64,000 bases of DNA from Acanthosepion pharaonis (Eukaryota > Mollusca > Cephalopoda > Sepiida > Sepiidae), in NCBI GenBank assembly GCA_903632075.3, contig CAHIKZ030000025.1, forward strand, positions 570,001 to 634,000, read 5' to 3'. This document shows positions 10,923 to 21,090 of this stretch, piece after piece. The notes under the pieces were generated by a model, which had not been told where the DNA came from, searched no databases, and saw only the letters and a list, made by a program, of their open reading frames with translations. The translations under genes were made by a program, and so were the position numbers. How positions within the stretch are numbered: the first letter of the stretch is position 1; each line of letters begins with the position of its first letter.

Positions 10923-11508
10923 TGTTAGGGGACCTTACCCATAATAACATAATGGACTATTCCATACGTAATAAATACTGCGCCTCAAGAGGAAGCAGAG
11001 AGTTCAGTCTGAAGTCGGCCGACCGGCTGATCGGTTGAACTCTCTGCTTTAGGGCGGGGAGGAAGCCGAACGAGGCTACGCCGAAGGGCGGAGTCTCTTT
11101 CGGGGAGGTAAACCGACCCTGAACCCATTTATACGGGTACAAAGGGCATATTTTAGGCCGAGCCCACGGGCTCGGAGATCCCACGTTAAACCGGCCTTGT
11201 GCCACATGATGCCCTCGTGAGGGGGGATGACTAATTACTGTTCAGTCTGAAGTCTGGAGTGAAGTCCGTCAGAAGTCTGTTAGTCAGTCAGTGCGAGCGA
11301 GTCAGTCAGTCGAGTCAGAGGCAGTCCGAAACAGAGTCGCATTCAGACAATTACTACTAAACCAAATTGTTCGTACTAACACTTTTCTACCTCTCTGTAT
11401 ATATTCCTGTTTGTAATATATCTGTGTTATTCCATATCCGCCTTCGAGTTCTTTTCTATTGGTTCTACCTTGGACTATCACCGTGGTACAAGGAATCGGA
11501 CCATAACA
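10923..11508 (+). mobile_element. Solo LTR, complete, with 5-bp target-site duplication
   Basis: The element starts tgttagggg and ends ggaccataaca, i.e. TG...CA with short inverted ends tgtta/taaca. It is flanked by the direct repeat gagat at 10918-10922 and 11509-11513. The length is 586 bp. Inside is the GC-rich block 'ccgagcccacgggctcgg' (11159-11176) and 'cccacgttaaaccggccttg' (11181-11200), a segment shared with the LTRs at 29644-29950, 42818-43280 and 44690-45060. A 5-bp duplication and TG...CA ends fit Ty3/gypsy-type integration. No internal region remains, so it arose by LTR-LTR recombination. Confidence 0.85.
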
Positions 11509-11599
11509 GAGATGAAAGAAAATGAAGAAAGTGTACGCAAGGATCCCCTCAAAGTGATGCAGCTTCTGATATTCCGTCAATTCAAGTAGAATCTATTTA

Positions 11600-12027
11600 T
11601 CTAATTTCTGACCCTTTTGTAACACAGCCAAAATAGTTTGGTTTAGTTTATTTTGTTTTACTCATATCAACCTCATTGGCTTATTTACTGCCCACAAGAT
11701 TTTTATTGCTGGTAATATTTTTTTCCAAAAGTGTATTGTTGGTAATATTTTTTCAAAAATGTACTGCTGGTAATAATGTATTGCCAGTAATAATTTTTTT
11801 CTTGAAAAATGTATTACTGGTAATAACTTTTCCAAAAATCTATTGCTGGTATTAAAACCTATTTTTATATTTTCATTGTGTTTTGACTCCTTTTCGGGGG
11901 TTAAGTATTTGTCCATAGCTGGGACCCTGATAGGTGCTACCACTCCGGGTCAGGGTAGACCTGGGAACACCATCAATTAAATGGTGGTTCCACGCTTCTC
12001 AAAACCTGATCAAAAGCCTTGTTGTCG
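11600..12027 (+). repeat. Repeat E copy 2
   Basis: It has the same order as copy 1: 'agtttggtttagtttatttt' and 'ctcatatcaacctcattggcttattta' at the left, a minisatellite of 'attgctggtaatatttttttccaaaa' units (11700-11850), then 'gtgttttgactccttttcggg', 'ctgggaccctgataggtgctaccac', 'gggtagacctgggaacaccatcaattaaatggtggtt' and the terminal 'ggatgtagtttatcgtc'. That terminal motif has been amplified into the adjacent satellite. Confidence 0.7.
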
Positions 12028-12507
12028 GATGTAGTTTATCGTCTTACCCAGGACGCGGATGTAGTTTATCGTCTTACTCAGGACGCGGATGTAGTTTATC
12101 GTCTTACTCAGGACACGGATCTAGTTTATTGTCTTACGCAGAACGCGGATGTAGTTTATCGTCTTACTCAGCACGCGGATGTAGTTTATTGTCTTATCAA
12201 GGACGCGGATGTAGTTTATCGTTTAATCACGGACGCGGATGTAGTTCATTGGCTTAGCCAGGACACGGATGTGTTTTATCGTCTTACCCAGGAAGCGGAT
12301 GTAGTTTATTGTCTTACCCAGCAGGTGGATGTAGTTTATAGTCTTACTCAGGACACGGATCTAGTTTATTGTCTTACTCAGAACGCGGATGTAGTTTATC
12401 GTCTTACTCAGCACGCGGATGTAGTTTATTGTCTCACCCAAGAGGCGGATGTAGTTTATCGTCTTACTCAGGACGCGGATGTAGTTTATCTTCTTACCCA
12501 GGACGGA
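12028..12507 (+). repeat. 30-bp satellite, 16 units, continuous open frame
   Basis: Sixteen head-to-tail copies of a 30-mer (gatgtagtttatcgtcttac ccaggacgcg) run in perfect register with no insertion or deletion. Because 30 is divisible by 3, a plus-strand frame stays open and encodes repeated decapeptides of the form DVVYRLTQDA; a frame from 12019 to 12519 has 166 codons. Units 3-6 and 11-14 share the same variant order (..T, DLVYCLTQNA, DVVYRLTQHA), showing an 8-unit (240 bp) higher-order duplication. The monomer equals the end of repeat E, so this is a transposon-derived satellite. I have no evidence that the frame is expressed. Confidence 0.92.
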
Positions 12508-12899
12508 CAGCCAAAATAGTTATAAACTGAGACTACAATGGTTTCTGAAAGTTAATTATTTTTTAAGGTTCATTTCCACAATTCTTCTCAATGTGTCGTC
12601 GTTAGTGACTTTTGTTAATCATCCTCGAGGCGCATTTGAAATATTCCCACTCACAGAGCGAAATTTAAGATACCACTATTGTATTGTTAGCTCATTAACA
12701 TTTTCTTCTGTGATTGATTCTAAATCGGTCCTTCCTATTTGCACCTCCACAGCCGTTTGTCCGTTCCAATTTAAATGACGAATTATGTTTGCTCTAGAGA
12801 CAAATATTTTCAATAGGGAAAAGTTGATAAAGGACTCATCAGCTGAAAAGGGTGGACTAACCCGATTTACTGGAGCAAATGATAGAATATAATACATAC
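12508..12899. other. Mostly unassigned, weak LINE similarity at the right
   Basis: Bases 12835-12890 ('gactcatcagctgaaaaggg', 'gatttactggagcaaatga') resemble the LINE fragment at 8990-9045. The rest has overlapping short frames on both strands that I consider chance. Confidence 0.35.
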
Positions 12900-13249
12900 C
12901 TAAATTTATCTACCCTGGGTAAGACGATAAACTACATCTAGCAGCAAGGCCTTTAATCGGGAGTTTTGAGGAGTGGGGAACCACCTCTTTATTGCTGGTG
13001 TTCCCAGGTCCATCCTCACCCGGTTATGGTACCAGCTAAAGGCAAAATTTTAACACCCCAAACTGGGGTCAAAACGTGTAAAAAATGTTGTATTACCAGC
13101 AATACATTTTTGTTTCAGCAATGAAATTTTGAAGAAAAAATTATTATCAGTAATACATTATTACCAGCTATACTTTTTTGGAAGAAAATATTACCAGAAA
13201 TACACTTTGGGGAAAAATATTACCAGCATATACATTTTTGAAAAATAAA

Positions 13250-13250
<1 letters not shown>
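12900..13250 (-). repeat. Repeat E copy 3, inverted relative to copy 2
   Basis: It begins 'taccctgggtaagacgataaactacatc', which is the reverse complement of the satellite monomer. It continues through 'gaaccacctctttattgctggtgttcccaggtccatcctcacccgg', 'caccccaaactggggtcaaaac' and then 'attaccagcaatacatttttg' minisatellite units to about 13230. Copies 2 and 3 face each other across the satellite. Confidence 0.7.
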
Positions 13251-13280
<30 letters not shown>

Positions 13281-13425
13281 AGCGTTTCTCCCCAAGCAAG
13301 GCGGGAAGCCACTAGCACGCAAGGAGAGAGAGAGTGTGAGTGTGTGTGTTGAAGAGAGAGAGAGTGTGTGTGTGTGAGAGAGAGAGTGTGTGTGTGGGTG
13401 TCTGTCTGAGAGTGAGTGCATCAAG
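13246..13425. repeat. (AT)n, T tract, 'caagcaaggcgg' block and (AG)n/(TG)n
   Basis: A short (AT)n is followed by a T tract (13266-13280). A 40-bp block 'ccccaagcaaggcgggaagccactagcacgcaagg' recurs at 59852-59886. Alternating gaga and gtgt runs follow to 13425. Confidence 0.75.
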
Positions 13426-13429
13426 GTCG

Positions 13430-14085
13430 GAAGGTCATTAGGGTGACATTCTGTGTCATATCATAGCTGGTCAATGTAAGTGTTTGCTGGGCGACCAACC
13501 CGTCTTGGGGTATGGCTAGCTTTCCAGAGCAGTACATCACTCGCGAGTGCTTATTTTGCGCGCCAGCAATGTCCTGTAAAGTGTATTCTACGTTCGCGCA
13601 AGAATATAGAAATTTCAGGGAAGGGTCCATCGAGCTGTGATTTAATTGGATGTTGTCTTCAAGAGATGTTAAACATAGCTCTCAGTATTCAAGTGTAGGT
13701 TCCATCAAGCTTAGACTCAAGGGTTTTAGTTAATGTCCAAACAGTGACACTATAGATTAAAACCAACACTACAGTAATGTAAAAGTATCTCTACTTAAGG
13801 CTATCAGGTAGATTAGATTTCCAATTTACATGCATTTTATTCAAGGCGGCCAAGGCTTTTGCTACGTGATTTTTCACATCGTTTTCAGAAGTATTTATCT
13901 CGCTTTATAAGTCTGTAAAACATTCGAGAGATTTTATTCATTCACCTGTGACAGTTTATATTGAGCTTTGTTGGTTGAAGCCTATGAACTCAGTTTTAGA
14001 AGCATTGACACAGAGTCCCACAACGTTGGCAGCATTTTCTAGATGATGTAGAATTGTGGCATTGATAATGGCGTCTGCAGTGATA
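13430..14085 (-). pseudogene. LINE reverse-transcriptase C-terminal relic, copy A
   Basis: One minus-strand frame, read through stops, shows ADAIINATILHHLENAANVV, then GLCVNASKTEF, KNHVAKALAALNKM, WKSNLPDSLK, VWTLTKTLESKLDGTYT, LRAMFNIS, RQHPIKSQLDGP and GHCWRAK. This is the thumb and post-RT region of a non-LTR retrotransposon; the usual YLGS and LLYGS.TWTLT motifs are recognisable in altered form. At least six in-frame stops, mostly TGA or TAG where R, W or Q is expected, fit decay by point mutation. The neighbour at 14145-14720 is a second copy of the same stretch. Confidence 0.8.
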
Positions 14086-14144
14086 GCTAGGTAACCATAC
14101 TGTCAAATATTCTTCCAGACTAAGAATTTTTGAGAAATTTAGGT

Positions 14145-14720
14145 GGTTGCTGGACGACCAACTCGTCTTGCGCCATGGCTAGGTGTCTAGAGCAGTGGAA
14201 CACTCGTGTGTTCTTGTTTTGCTCACCAGCAGTGTCCTGAAGAGTGTATTCTGTGTTCACGTATGATTGTAGAAATTTCAGGGATAGGTCTATCGAGCTG
14301 TGATTTAGTTGGATGCTGTCTCCAAGAGATGTTAAATATAGTTCTCAGTATTCAAATGCAGGTTCCATCAAGCTTAGACTCAAGAGTTTTAGTTAATGTC
14401 CAAACAGTGACACTATACATAAAAAACAACTCTACAGTTGCGTGAAAGTAACTTCGCTTGAGTTTGTCTGGTAGATTTGATTTCCAAATGACATCTATTT
14501 TATTCAAGATGGCCTAGACTTTAGCTATGTGTTTTTACACATCCTTTTCAGAATGTTTTTTCGCTTTCTAGGTATGTAAATGATTCAACATATTTTATTG
14601 ATTCACTAGAGACAGTTTGTACTGAGCCCTGTTGGTTGAAGCTTTTGAATTCAGTTTTATGTCCAACATTGTTAGCAGTATTTTCTAAATGATGTATTTT
14701 TCTAAATGATGTGGGTATTG
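14145..14720 (-). pseudogene. LINE reverse-transcriptase C-terminal relic, copy B
   Basis: This is a direct-orientation duplicate of copy A, offset by about 670 bp. The two match closely over 'agaaatttcaggga.aggtc', 'gttccatcaagcttagactcaag', 'ttttagttaatgtccaaacagtgacactata' and 'tgttggttgaagc'. It has more stops than copy A. Either two truncated insertions landed side by side or the segment was duplicated; the similar divergence across the unit favours duplication. Confidence 0.75.
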
Positions 14721-14819
14721 GTAATATCTACAGAAATAAGTGGCTCATCTGTACGTCAACTTGAAAATCTCTAGATACACTACATATTAAAGTAATAATA
14801 CAAAAACAAACATATTACT

Positions 14820-15510
14820 AACAAGTAGTGATTTATATCCACACTGGGTGCTCCATACAAAATTCAATATGAAATAACTCAGCAAGAGCTGATGAGACAT
14901 GGAATCCTCCAGCCTAGCCATACAGTCGGTCAGTTATGTACTATGCGTGATACACGCTTAGGCGATCATGTATCTTTCGATACATAATTGGCAAGCCAGA
15001 TTTTTTTCCTGCAGTAGGTTGCCATTTTTTCTGCGGTAGATCAGTTGCCATCCAAGGCTATAGAACCCAGTCTCTCCTGCTATTTACCCATAGCTGGAGA
15101 AAGAAGAGGATTGATACCTTTCACGTAAGTGAATGTAATGGATTCGACTGGAATTCGAACTCGGCTCTCCGATTCCCCAATCCGAGCCACAATCCATTAC
15201 ACCACCGTGCCTCCTCCGTAAATTTATAACACCATTATTCAACCATCAAACAATAGTGATATCGATCCTCACTGGGGGCCCCATAAAAATTGGCACTAAA
15301 TAATTCAACAGGGGATGACATACCGTAAAATCAACGAAATTAAATCAGTAAGCGACTCTGTGAAATAATAGTTAACGGGGGACTAGTTTCATTGACCCTT
15401 ACAATGAAATTGGGATGTCAGTCGTCACTGGGTGCTCCATACAGAATTCAGCGCTAAATAACCCAACAAAAGTCGGTAATATGTTAAAATCAATCAACAT
15501 AACGATGACT
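14820..15510. repeat. Three 'cactgggtgctccatacaaaattc' SINE-like units
   Basis: Units at 14825-14905, 15255-15335 and 15415-15510 share 'cctcactggg.gc.ccata.aaaattc...aaataa.tcaaca'. This resembles the B-box end of SINE-A ('gatcctcactgggtgcccca'), so a related tRNA-derived SINE is likely. A SINE-B (14930-15215) interrupts the series. Confidence 0.5.
14930..15215 (-). repeat. SINE-B, most complete copy
   Basis: Read on the minus strand it starts with a tRNA-like head: 'ggcacggtggtgtaatggat', then 'tggctcggattggggaatcggagagcc' and 'gagttcgaattcc'. These give an A-box-like tggtgtaatgg and a B-box gagttcgaattcc. The body follows: 'atccattacattcacttacgtg', 'cagctatgggtaaatagcagg', 'ctatagccttggatggcaactgatctaccgcaga', 'atgtatcgaaagatacatgatcgcc', 'aagcgtgtatcacgcatagtacataactga'. 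Length is about 285 bp. A tRNA-like head plus an unrelated body is the definition of a tRNA SINE. Confidence 0.85.
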
Positions 15511-15949
15511 TTATTTTTTTTCTGAAACTCAAATCACATAATTATCGACCAAATCATTTCCGAAATTGGTGTTTTTTTTTTGTTTTTGTTTTTTTTGTTT
15601 TTATTTTTTTATTCTATTGATCCCTTAATAGAGTGTTACTGAAGGCGGTTACTGTAAGCGTGCATCAATTCACGTGACAAGTAGGAATTTAAGATCAGCT
15701 CGGTGATGATGAATAGATACTGTTGCTTTTTTAACTACTAAAATTTACAAGCCAGTTTTATTCCAAATGGACAGTTAGAGAGGGATCAAATGAGAGATCA
15801 GATACCAGATCTGGTAGACTTTTTGAGTTGCACCCATAAACCGTTGCAACCTCCATGGACCTACCCAATAGGAAAGACTTGATTGAGAAGTTTCCTTGAT
15901 CCTACACCTTATGGTCAGGTAAACTGATTGATTTGCTAAAATTGTTAAC

Positions 15950-15950
<1 letters not shown>

Positions 15951-15994
<44 letters not shown>
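15951..15994. repeat. (AAT)n microsatellite
   Basis: About 14 ata/aat triplets. Confidence 0.95.
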
Positions 15995-15996
<2 letters not shown>

Positions 15997-16640
15997 TGAA
16001 TAATCGGTTTAAAATAAATGAAAAAAAAACGAACGAATTTATCAGAAAACAGTAAAAAAATTACACCAATGTTAAATCTACATAAAAAGGAAAAAAATGA
16101 AAAAATATAAGCAGTAAATTGCTAATACCCCCCCGCCCCGAAGAGTGACTGGACAGAACCACCTGTGAAACCCTGGAGTCAGGATACTGAAGGTAACATC
16201 TATTAGCTATTGTTCATCAATAATATGATTAAAACAAATGGCAACAACCAACCCAATATATTTCTACCTGATTTGAGATTCATTTGATTAATATAATGCA
16301 GAAAAGGGTTGGACCAACAAGAGGTCCATCTGTATTGATCTTGTGTGATTCAGAGGACTGGCAATTAAAATGACCTTCATGGTTTTACATAGGAAGGACT
16401 TGATGATTGAGAAGTCTCTTCAAATCTGTGACTCATGACCGCAATACGAAAATTCTAACACTGCCACGCGTCCATATAAATGACAATATTAAATGTAATC
16501 AAAATTCTTAATAGAAACACTTGAGAAAATTACTGACACTAAACTGATGAGTAATCATTACATCATCTCCTTGACTTTTGTAATCTTAAGGGGGTGCTCA
16601 AATGCAGATGTATTGAATCTCCTCCACAATGGTCTATTGA
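15995..16640. other. Unassigned; one weak internal repeat
   Basis: 'aggaaggacttgatgattgagaagtctc' near 16400-16427 echoes 'aggaaagacttgattgagaagtttcc' near 15870-15896, so a diverged interspersed repeat is present twice. I see no gene. Confidence 0.4.
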
Positions 16641-16644
16641 CAGC

Positions 16645-17105
16645 AGCTATAGCGTCCTGGGTAAAACGGTAAATTACGCCCGACAGCAAGGACTCTGATC
16701 AGGATGTTTTGAGTAATGTGGAACCACCTCTTAATTGCTGGTGTTACGGGTCCACTCTGACCGGGGTGGTAGCACCTGTTAGGGTCCCAGCTATGGGTAA
16801 ATAGTTAACCCCCAAACTCGAGTCAAAACACTATGAAAGTGTAAAAATAGGTTTTAATACCAGAAATACTTTGCAAAAAATATTACCAACAATACATTAT
16901 TACCAGTAATACATTTTTAGAAAAAATAAGTATTTCCAGCAATACATTTTTGAAAAAAAATGTGACCAGAAATAGATTTTAAAGGAAAAAAATATTACCA
17001 GGAATATATTTTTGAAAAAAAATCTCACCAGCAATAAAAACTGTCGGCATTAAATAACCCATTGAGGTTGATTTGCCGTAAAACAAACCAAACCAAACTT
17101 AGAGT
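16645..17105 (-). repeat. Repeat E copy 4
   Basis: Minus-strand orientation of the same composite: 'cctgggtaaaacggtaaatta', 'gaaccacctcttaattgctggtgtta', 'ccggggtggtagcacctgttagggtcccagctatgggtaaatag', 'aacccccaaactcgagtcaaaac', then 'attaccagcaatacattttt' units to 17040 and the end block 'attaaataacccattgaggttgatttgccgtaaaacaaacc'. A second end block alone lies at 17297-17356. Confidence 0.7.
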
Positions 17106-17185
17106 TTGTAGATTTTGATCAATGCAAATAAAATATTATCAAGTGAGTAATTTAAAAAAACTTTTTACATTGGAAAATGGTTCAA

Positions 17186-17190
<5 letters not shown>

Positions 17191-17240
<50 letters not shown>
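17191..17240. repeat. (TA)n microsatellite
   Basis: Uninterrupted ta repeat followed by a short (CA) run. Confidence 0.97.
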
Positions 17241-17244
<4 letters not shown>

Positions 17245-17599
17245 CACACCCATTTTTTCCAAACTATCGCTATGAATCTATTTCAAAAATTTTGTTGTCA
17301 TTAAATGACCCACTGAGGTTTTGATGTCATAAAACAAAACAATCAACCAACCAATAGCAGCTATAAACAATTCTAGGATAGTCATATCTGTCCATTGTTT
17401 TATATTGTCCAAACAGATTTTGCGTTAGCGTCGTCTCCTACGTCCATCTTCAATGGAGCCATGCATGATAGTCTTGCACAGGCTGTCATACCTTGTAACA
17501 TGTCCAAACCACACCATTTTTCTCCGTTTGATAGAGGCGAGAAGAGATTCCTAGTGGACCACAAAACCCTTTTCCGCATAAGCTCATTGCTTTTATGTT

Positions 17600-17935
17600 C
17601 CCATTCTTCTTTTTATGCGCCGTGTTCTTTCAGGACGTAGGCGATCATGGTCCTCCACTTCCCACTATCCCTTATGTCTCTCAACAGGTTTTGTGTTTCT
17701 GCCAACTCCCCCAGACCACGCTCCTCTATCCACCTGCCCAAGCTCGCCACATATATCATGCGTTGCTTTCCCCTGTCTCTATTTCCCTCTATTCGTCCCC
17801 TGAGTATCAGATTCTCCAAGCCCCCCTTTCTTATCACACGTCCGAGAAATTTCACCTGCCTCTTCCTTGTGTTAAGCATAAGTTTACATGCTCGGTAAAA
17901 TGCCAAGTTGTTTTCTCATGCATTTGTCCTCAAAC
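17600..17935 (-). pseudogene. RTE-type LINE 3' end
   Basis: A 97-codon minus frame (17613-17906) reads KRQVKFLGRVIRKGGLENLI, then GRIEGNRDRGKQRM, GRWIEERGLGELAETQNLL and WRTMIAYVLKEHGA. This is the extreme C-terminus of an RTE/BovB-like LINE, parallel to the GHLMRR...GRQRMRW...RxAWRAxVHGVAKSRT tail of vertebrate BovB. It ends at the natural 3' end and lacks everything upstream, as expected of target-primed 5' truncation. The open frame suggests it is one of the younger copies. Confidence 0.75.
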
Positions 17936-18292
17936 GCTTTGATCGTTCTCTCTGTTTTTGGAGAGGAGATGAGCGCCGCCAAGTTATTCACAAGCCCACT
18001 GAAAGGATTATGAAGCAAGAGAACCGAAATATAACTATGCCGGATCGGTCGAGTCTCAGATTAACAGCGATTAATAGTCTCAGATTATCAATGCATGATT
18101 ATTATAAGGAATTAAAATAAAAGTCGTTTACCGTTTATTGCCATCGGGTATGAGAGAAATAGTAGAGTAGATTGCGGTCTTTAGCCTTGGTTGGGCGCTA
18201 GAGTAAAGAGGGACAATTCTGAATTCAAAAGAGGTTAGCCTATATGCTTCTAAAACTATAGCAACACCACCTAACGTGGTTCGACTTTGGCT

Positions 18293-18866
18293 CAATATCC
18301 AACAGCGAGGCGGCTCCTCAACGTGGTGTAATGATTAGTAAGCTTGTCTTGCTAGAACATTTACATAGTGAGTACGATCCTCACAGGGTGCCCTATACTT
18401 TCGGCCTTTTGCCACATCTAAGTTCCGTTTAGAAAATTACCTTTGGGCACCTCGAGGCGCTGTAATGGTTAGCAAGTTTGTCTTGCTAGCACAATTAAGT
18501 AGTGAGTTCGATCCTCACAGGGTGGCCTTTACTTTCGGCCTTTTGCCACATCTAAGCTTGGAAAATTAACTTTGGGCACCTCGAGGTGATGTAATGGTTA
18601 ACAAGCTTATCTGGCTAGAACAATTACGACAGAGTAGTTAGGTCTGCTTCTCACTGGGTGGCCCTTACTTTCGGCATTTTGCCACATCTAAGATCCGCTT
18701 GGAAAATTACCTATGGGCACCTCGAGACGGTATAATGGTTAACAAGTTTATCTTGCTAGAACAATTACGTCTGATTAGTGAGTTCGATCCCCATTGGGTG
18801 CCGCATACTTTCAACCTTGTGCTACATCTAAGCTATGCTCGGAAAATCACAATACTCAACAGCGAG
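18293..18866 (+). repeat. SINE-A tetramer flanked by one target-site duplication
   Basis: Four head-to-tail SINE-A units start near 18310, 18445, 18574 and 18715 (135, 129, 141 and 135 bp). Each shows an A-box-like 'gtgtaatggtta.caagctt' and a B-box 'gagttcgatcctcac' (degraded in unit 3), then 'ggtgcc..tactttcggcctt.tgccacatctaagc' and 'ggaaaatcac'. The direct repeat caatatccaacagcgag (18293-18309) recurs as caatactcaacagcgag (18850-18866), 15 of 17 identical, only at the two outer edges. So one insertion accounts for the array. Confidence 0.88.
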
Positions 18867-19268
18867 TCAACACGTTCAAGAATAAAAAAGAATCTGTTAT
18901 TATTTCAAGTTTAGCCAGCTCTGGAAAACGATTTAACTTTTAAATGACCGATTTTCACTTTGTAAATGATATAAACAGATAGTTTAACACAACAATGTCA
19001 CTTTCTAGTAATTCATCTCGAGAATGAGGCTAATAAACAATACAGTCCGAATGATCCAAATCTCATTTACGATGAGTGATGCCCCAAGGCCGCATTTGCT
19101 GAACGTATCTTAATATCGGTTTCCGTCTCATTTGCATTCGCACAAATGAATTGTTATTTGTTCTTACAAATGAAAGATTAATTCATTGGGGACCTTTCTG
19201 ACAGTTTTCATTTTCTTACACTGAAATGGTAAACACTAGAAGAATGAACAGATTGAAATCTCAATATG
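18867..19268. other. No gene recognised
   Basis: AT-rich sequence between the SINE-A array and the 5S-like units. A 68-codon frame starting at 19226 reads into the 5S-like sequence and is not a gene. Confidence 0.4.
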
Positions 19269-19653
19269 TTAGCATTATTGCCTATATGGGAATGCGCATT
19301 ATTTCACATTCAAAAACCCGTTCCCAAACGATCAACGAAGTTCAGCAATGTCGAAACTGGTCAGTACCTAGATGGGTGACCGCTGTATACTTGGATGTGC
19401 GGGTGGTATGGCTTACGGCTATATCACTTTGAAACACCCTTTTTCCATACGATCACCGAAGTTAAGCAACGTCGAACCTGGTCAATACCAAGATGGTAAT
19501 CACTATGCTCGGATGTGAGGCTGGTATGGCTTACGGCTATATCACGTTGAAAGATCGGTTCCCGTACGATCACTGAAGTTGAGCAACGTCGAGCCTAGTT
19601 AGTACCTAGATGGGTGACGGCTTGGGAATACTTGGTTGTGCGGGTGGTGTTAT
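19269..19653 (+). pseudogene. Three spacerless 5S rRNA-like units
   Basis: Three tandem units (about 19269-19410, 19411-19529, 19530-19653) carry hallmarks of eukaryotic 5S rRNA: 'gcttacggctatatcac', 'gatcaccgaagttaagcaac' (A box, in unit 2) and 'tagatgggtgac.gcttggg' (C box, good in units 1 and 3). Unit 2 is 119 bp, the length of 5S rRNA. Functional 5S genes sit in arrays with non-transcribed spacers and high conservation. Here there is no spacer and about 15-25% divergence by eye, so these are pseudogenes or heads of 5S-derived SINEs. Confidence 0.8.
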
Positions 19654-20079
19654 TGATAATGGTTCGGAATTGTTAACTGGATCATTTTATGTAATGATTG
19701 CAATAATTAGTAAGACATATATCACTGCTACTTTTATTGATTCTTAAAAATATTTTCTGGCTATAAATTTGCAAAATATCAATCAGTGAAATATGATATA
19801 CACCGGTCTGTCTTTTTTTATTTTCATTTATATAAATGTATACCAAACTACTTACAAAATGAGAGATCATTTTATGTTGATTGCCCTATCCCCATTTTAT
19901 ATTCGTATTATAATTTTTTTTATCAATTTGCCCCTAGATATGGATTAATTAGTAAGATGTGTATCACCAAGGCATTATTATCTCCTAAAAAGGTTCGTAA
20001 CATCTGAAAATATTTTCTGGCTTTAAACAACATTCAAATGATTGATAAGCTGTAGAAAAATCAATCAATCAATATGATA

Positions 20080-20140
20080 AATATACACATACACGCATAA
20101 ACAAACACACATACACATACACACATAAGTATATGTGTGC
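20080..20140. repeat. (CA)n-like tract
   Basis: Imperfect acacat repeats. Confidence 0.8.
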
Positions 20141-20209
20141 CTGTGACTCTTTGGAAGATGTAAGTTAGTATCCGAAACATTAATGAAGATTATGAGACAA
20201 AGTGTAAAA

Positions 20210-20610
20210 TCTATAAACGACGCGTTTCGTCAACATATTCTGGTCACGGCATTTTCAATTAAAAATAATGAGTGGAGGGAAAATGCGTTTTGATACTTTT
20301 GCTTATTCGGAGTTATAAATTAAATTGGGTCGTGGATTCAGATAAGATAATTTAATTTATTGCACCTCTTTTAACTTATATATATATATATATATATGCT
20401 ACATAATTACTTTAAAAAAAATACACTCAATGTCATGTTTTTCGATCGTCAGGCGCATGTTAATTTATTTTTGAAAAATAATTATATAGTGTTCTTTGTG
20501 GTTTTTCAGAATAAAACGTTTTGGTAGTCATTTTTAAAAAATATCGCCCGAAGAAACCGTTAGGTCGAAACCAAGGTTGCGTATTTTAATTGACCTCCTG
20601 ATTTTTAAAC

Positions 20611-20641
<31 letters not shown>

Positions 20642-20800
20642 GTTAGTGAATATACATAATATCCAACGTCGATAGCATGAGTTGGAGTTTCATGCCAACG
20701 CGCAATCTTCAGGTGCGAAATATTCATTTTCAGATTGAACGTTATGAATAATGGACCTATTATATAACATTGGACACTGTTTTTATAACACCTGATAAAG
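20210..20800. repeat. Palindromic motif units around short (TA)n tracts
   Basis: Short (TA)n tracts at 20379-20397 and 20611-20640 are bordered by motif blocks such as 'gacgcgtttcgtcaaca' and 'atcttcaggtgcgaaatattcattttcag'. Similar 'acgcgtttcg' and 'cttcaggtg' blocks recur near other (AT)n tracts (35045-35165, 36165-36210, 58865-58880, 59580-59600). I see no coding capacity. Confidence 0.4.
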
Positions 20801-20862
20801 AAATATATATGTACGTGTAAGTATATGTACGTATATCTATGTTTTATAATACCCATATCTAC

Positions 20863-20867
<5 letters not shown>

Positions 20868-20932
<65 letters not shown>
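20868..20932. repeat. (CT)n followed by (AT)n
   Basis: ct dinucleotides to 20894, then at dinucleotides to 20932. Confidence 0.95.
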
Positions 20933-20935
<3 letters not shown>

Positions 20936-21090
20936 GAACAACAGACTCTTTAAGGTACCATTACAATAATTTATTTCACCAAAATCTTTTTTTAAAGGAT
21001 TTTGGATCATCAGGTAACACTTCCAACAATGAAATGAGAGGAAAAATATTTATATTAACTATCACCCTATACACTATATATCGTAACTCT

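Noticed and set aside
12028..12507. Possible CRISPR-like array
   Set aside because: Units are contiguous with no spacers, the context is eukaryotic, and the monomer comes from repeat E. It is a satellite.
19269..19653. Functional 5S rRNA genes
   Set aside because: No spacer, visible divergence between units and damaged internal boxes in unit 2. Pseudogenes are more likely.
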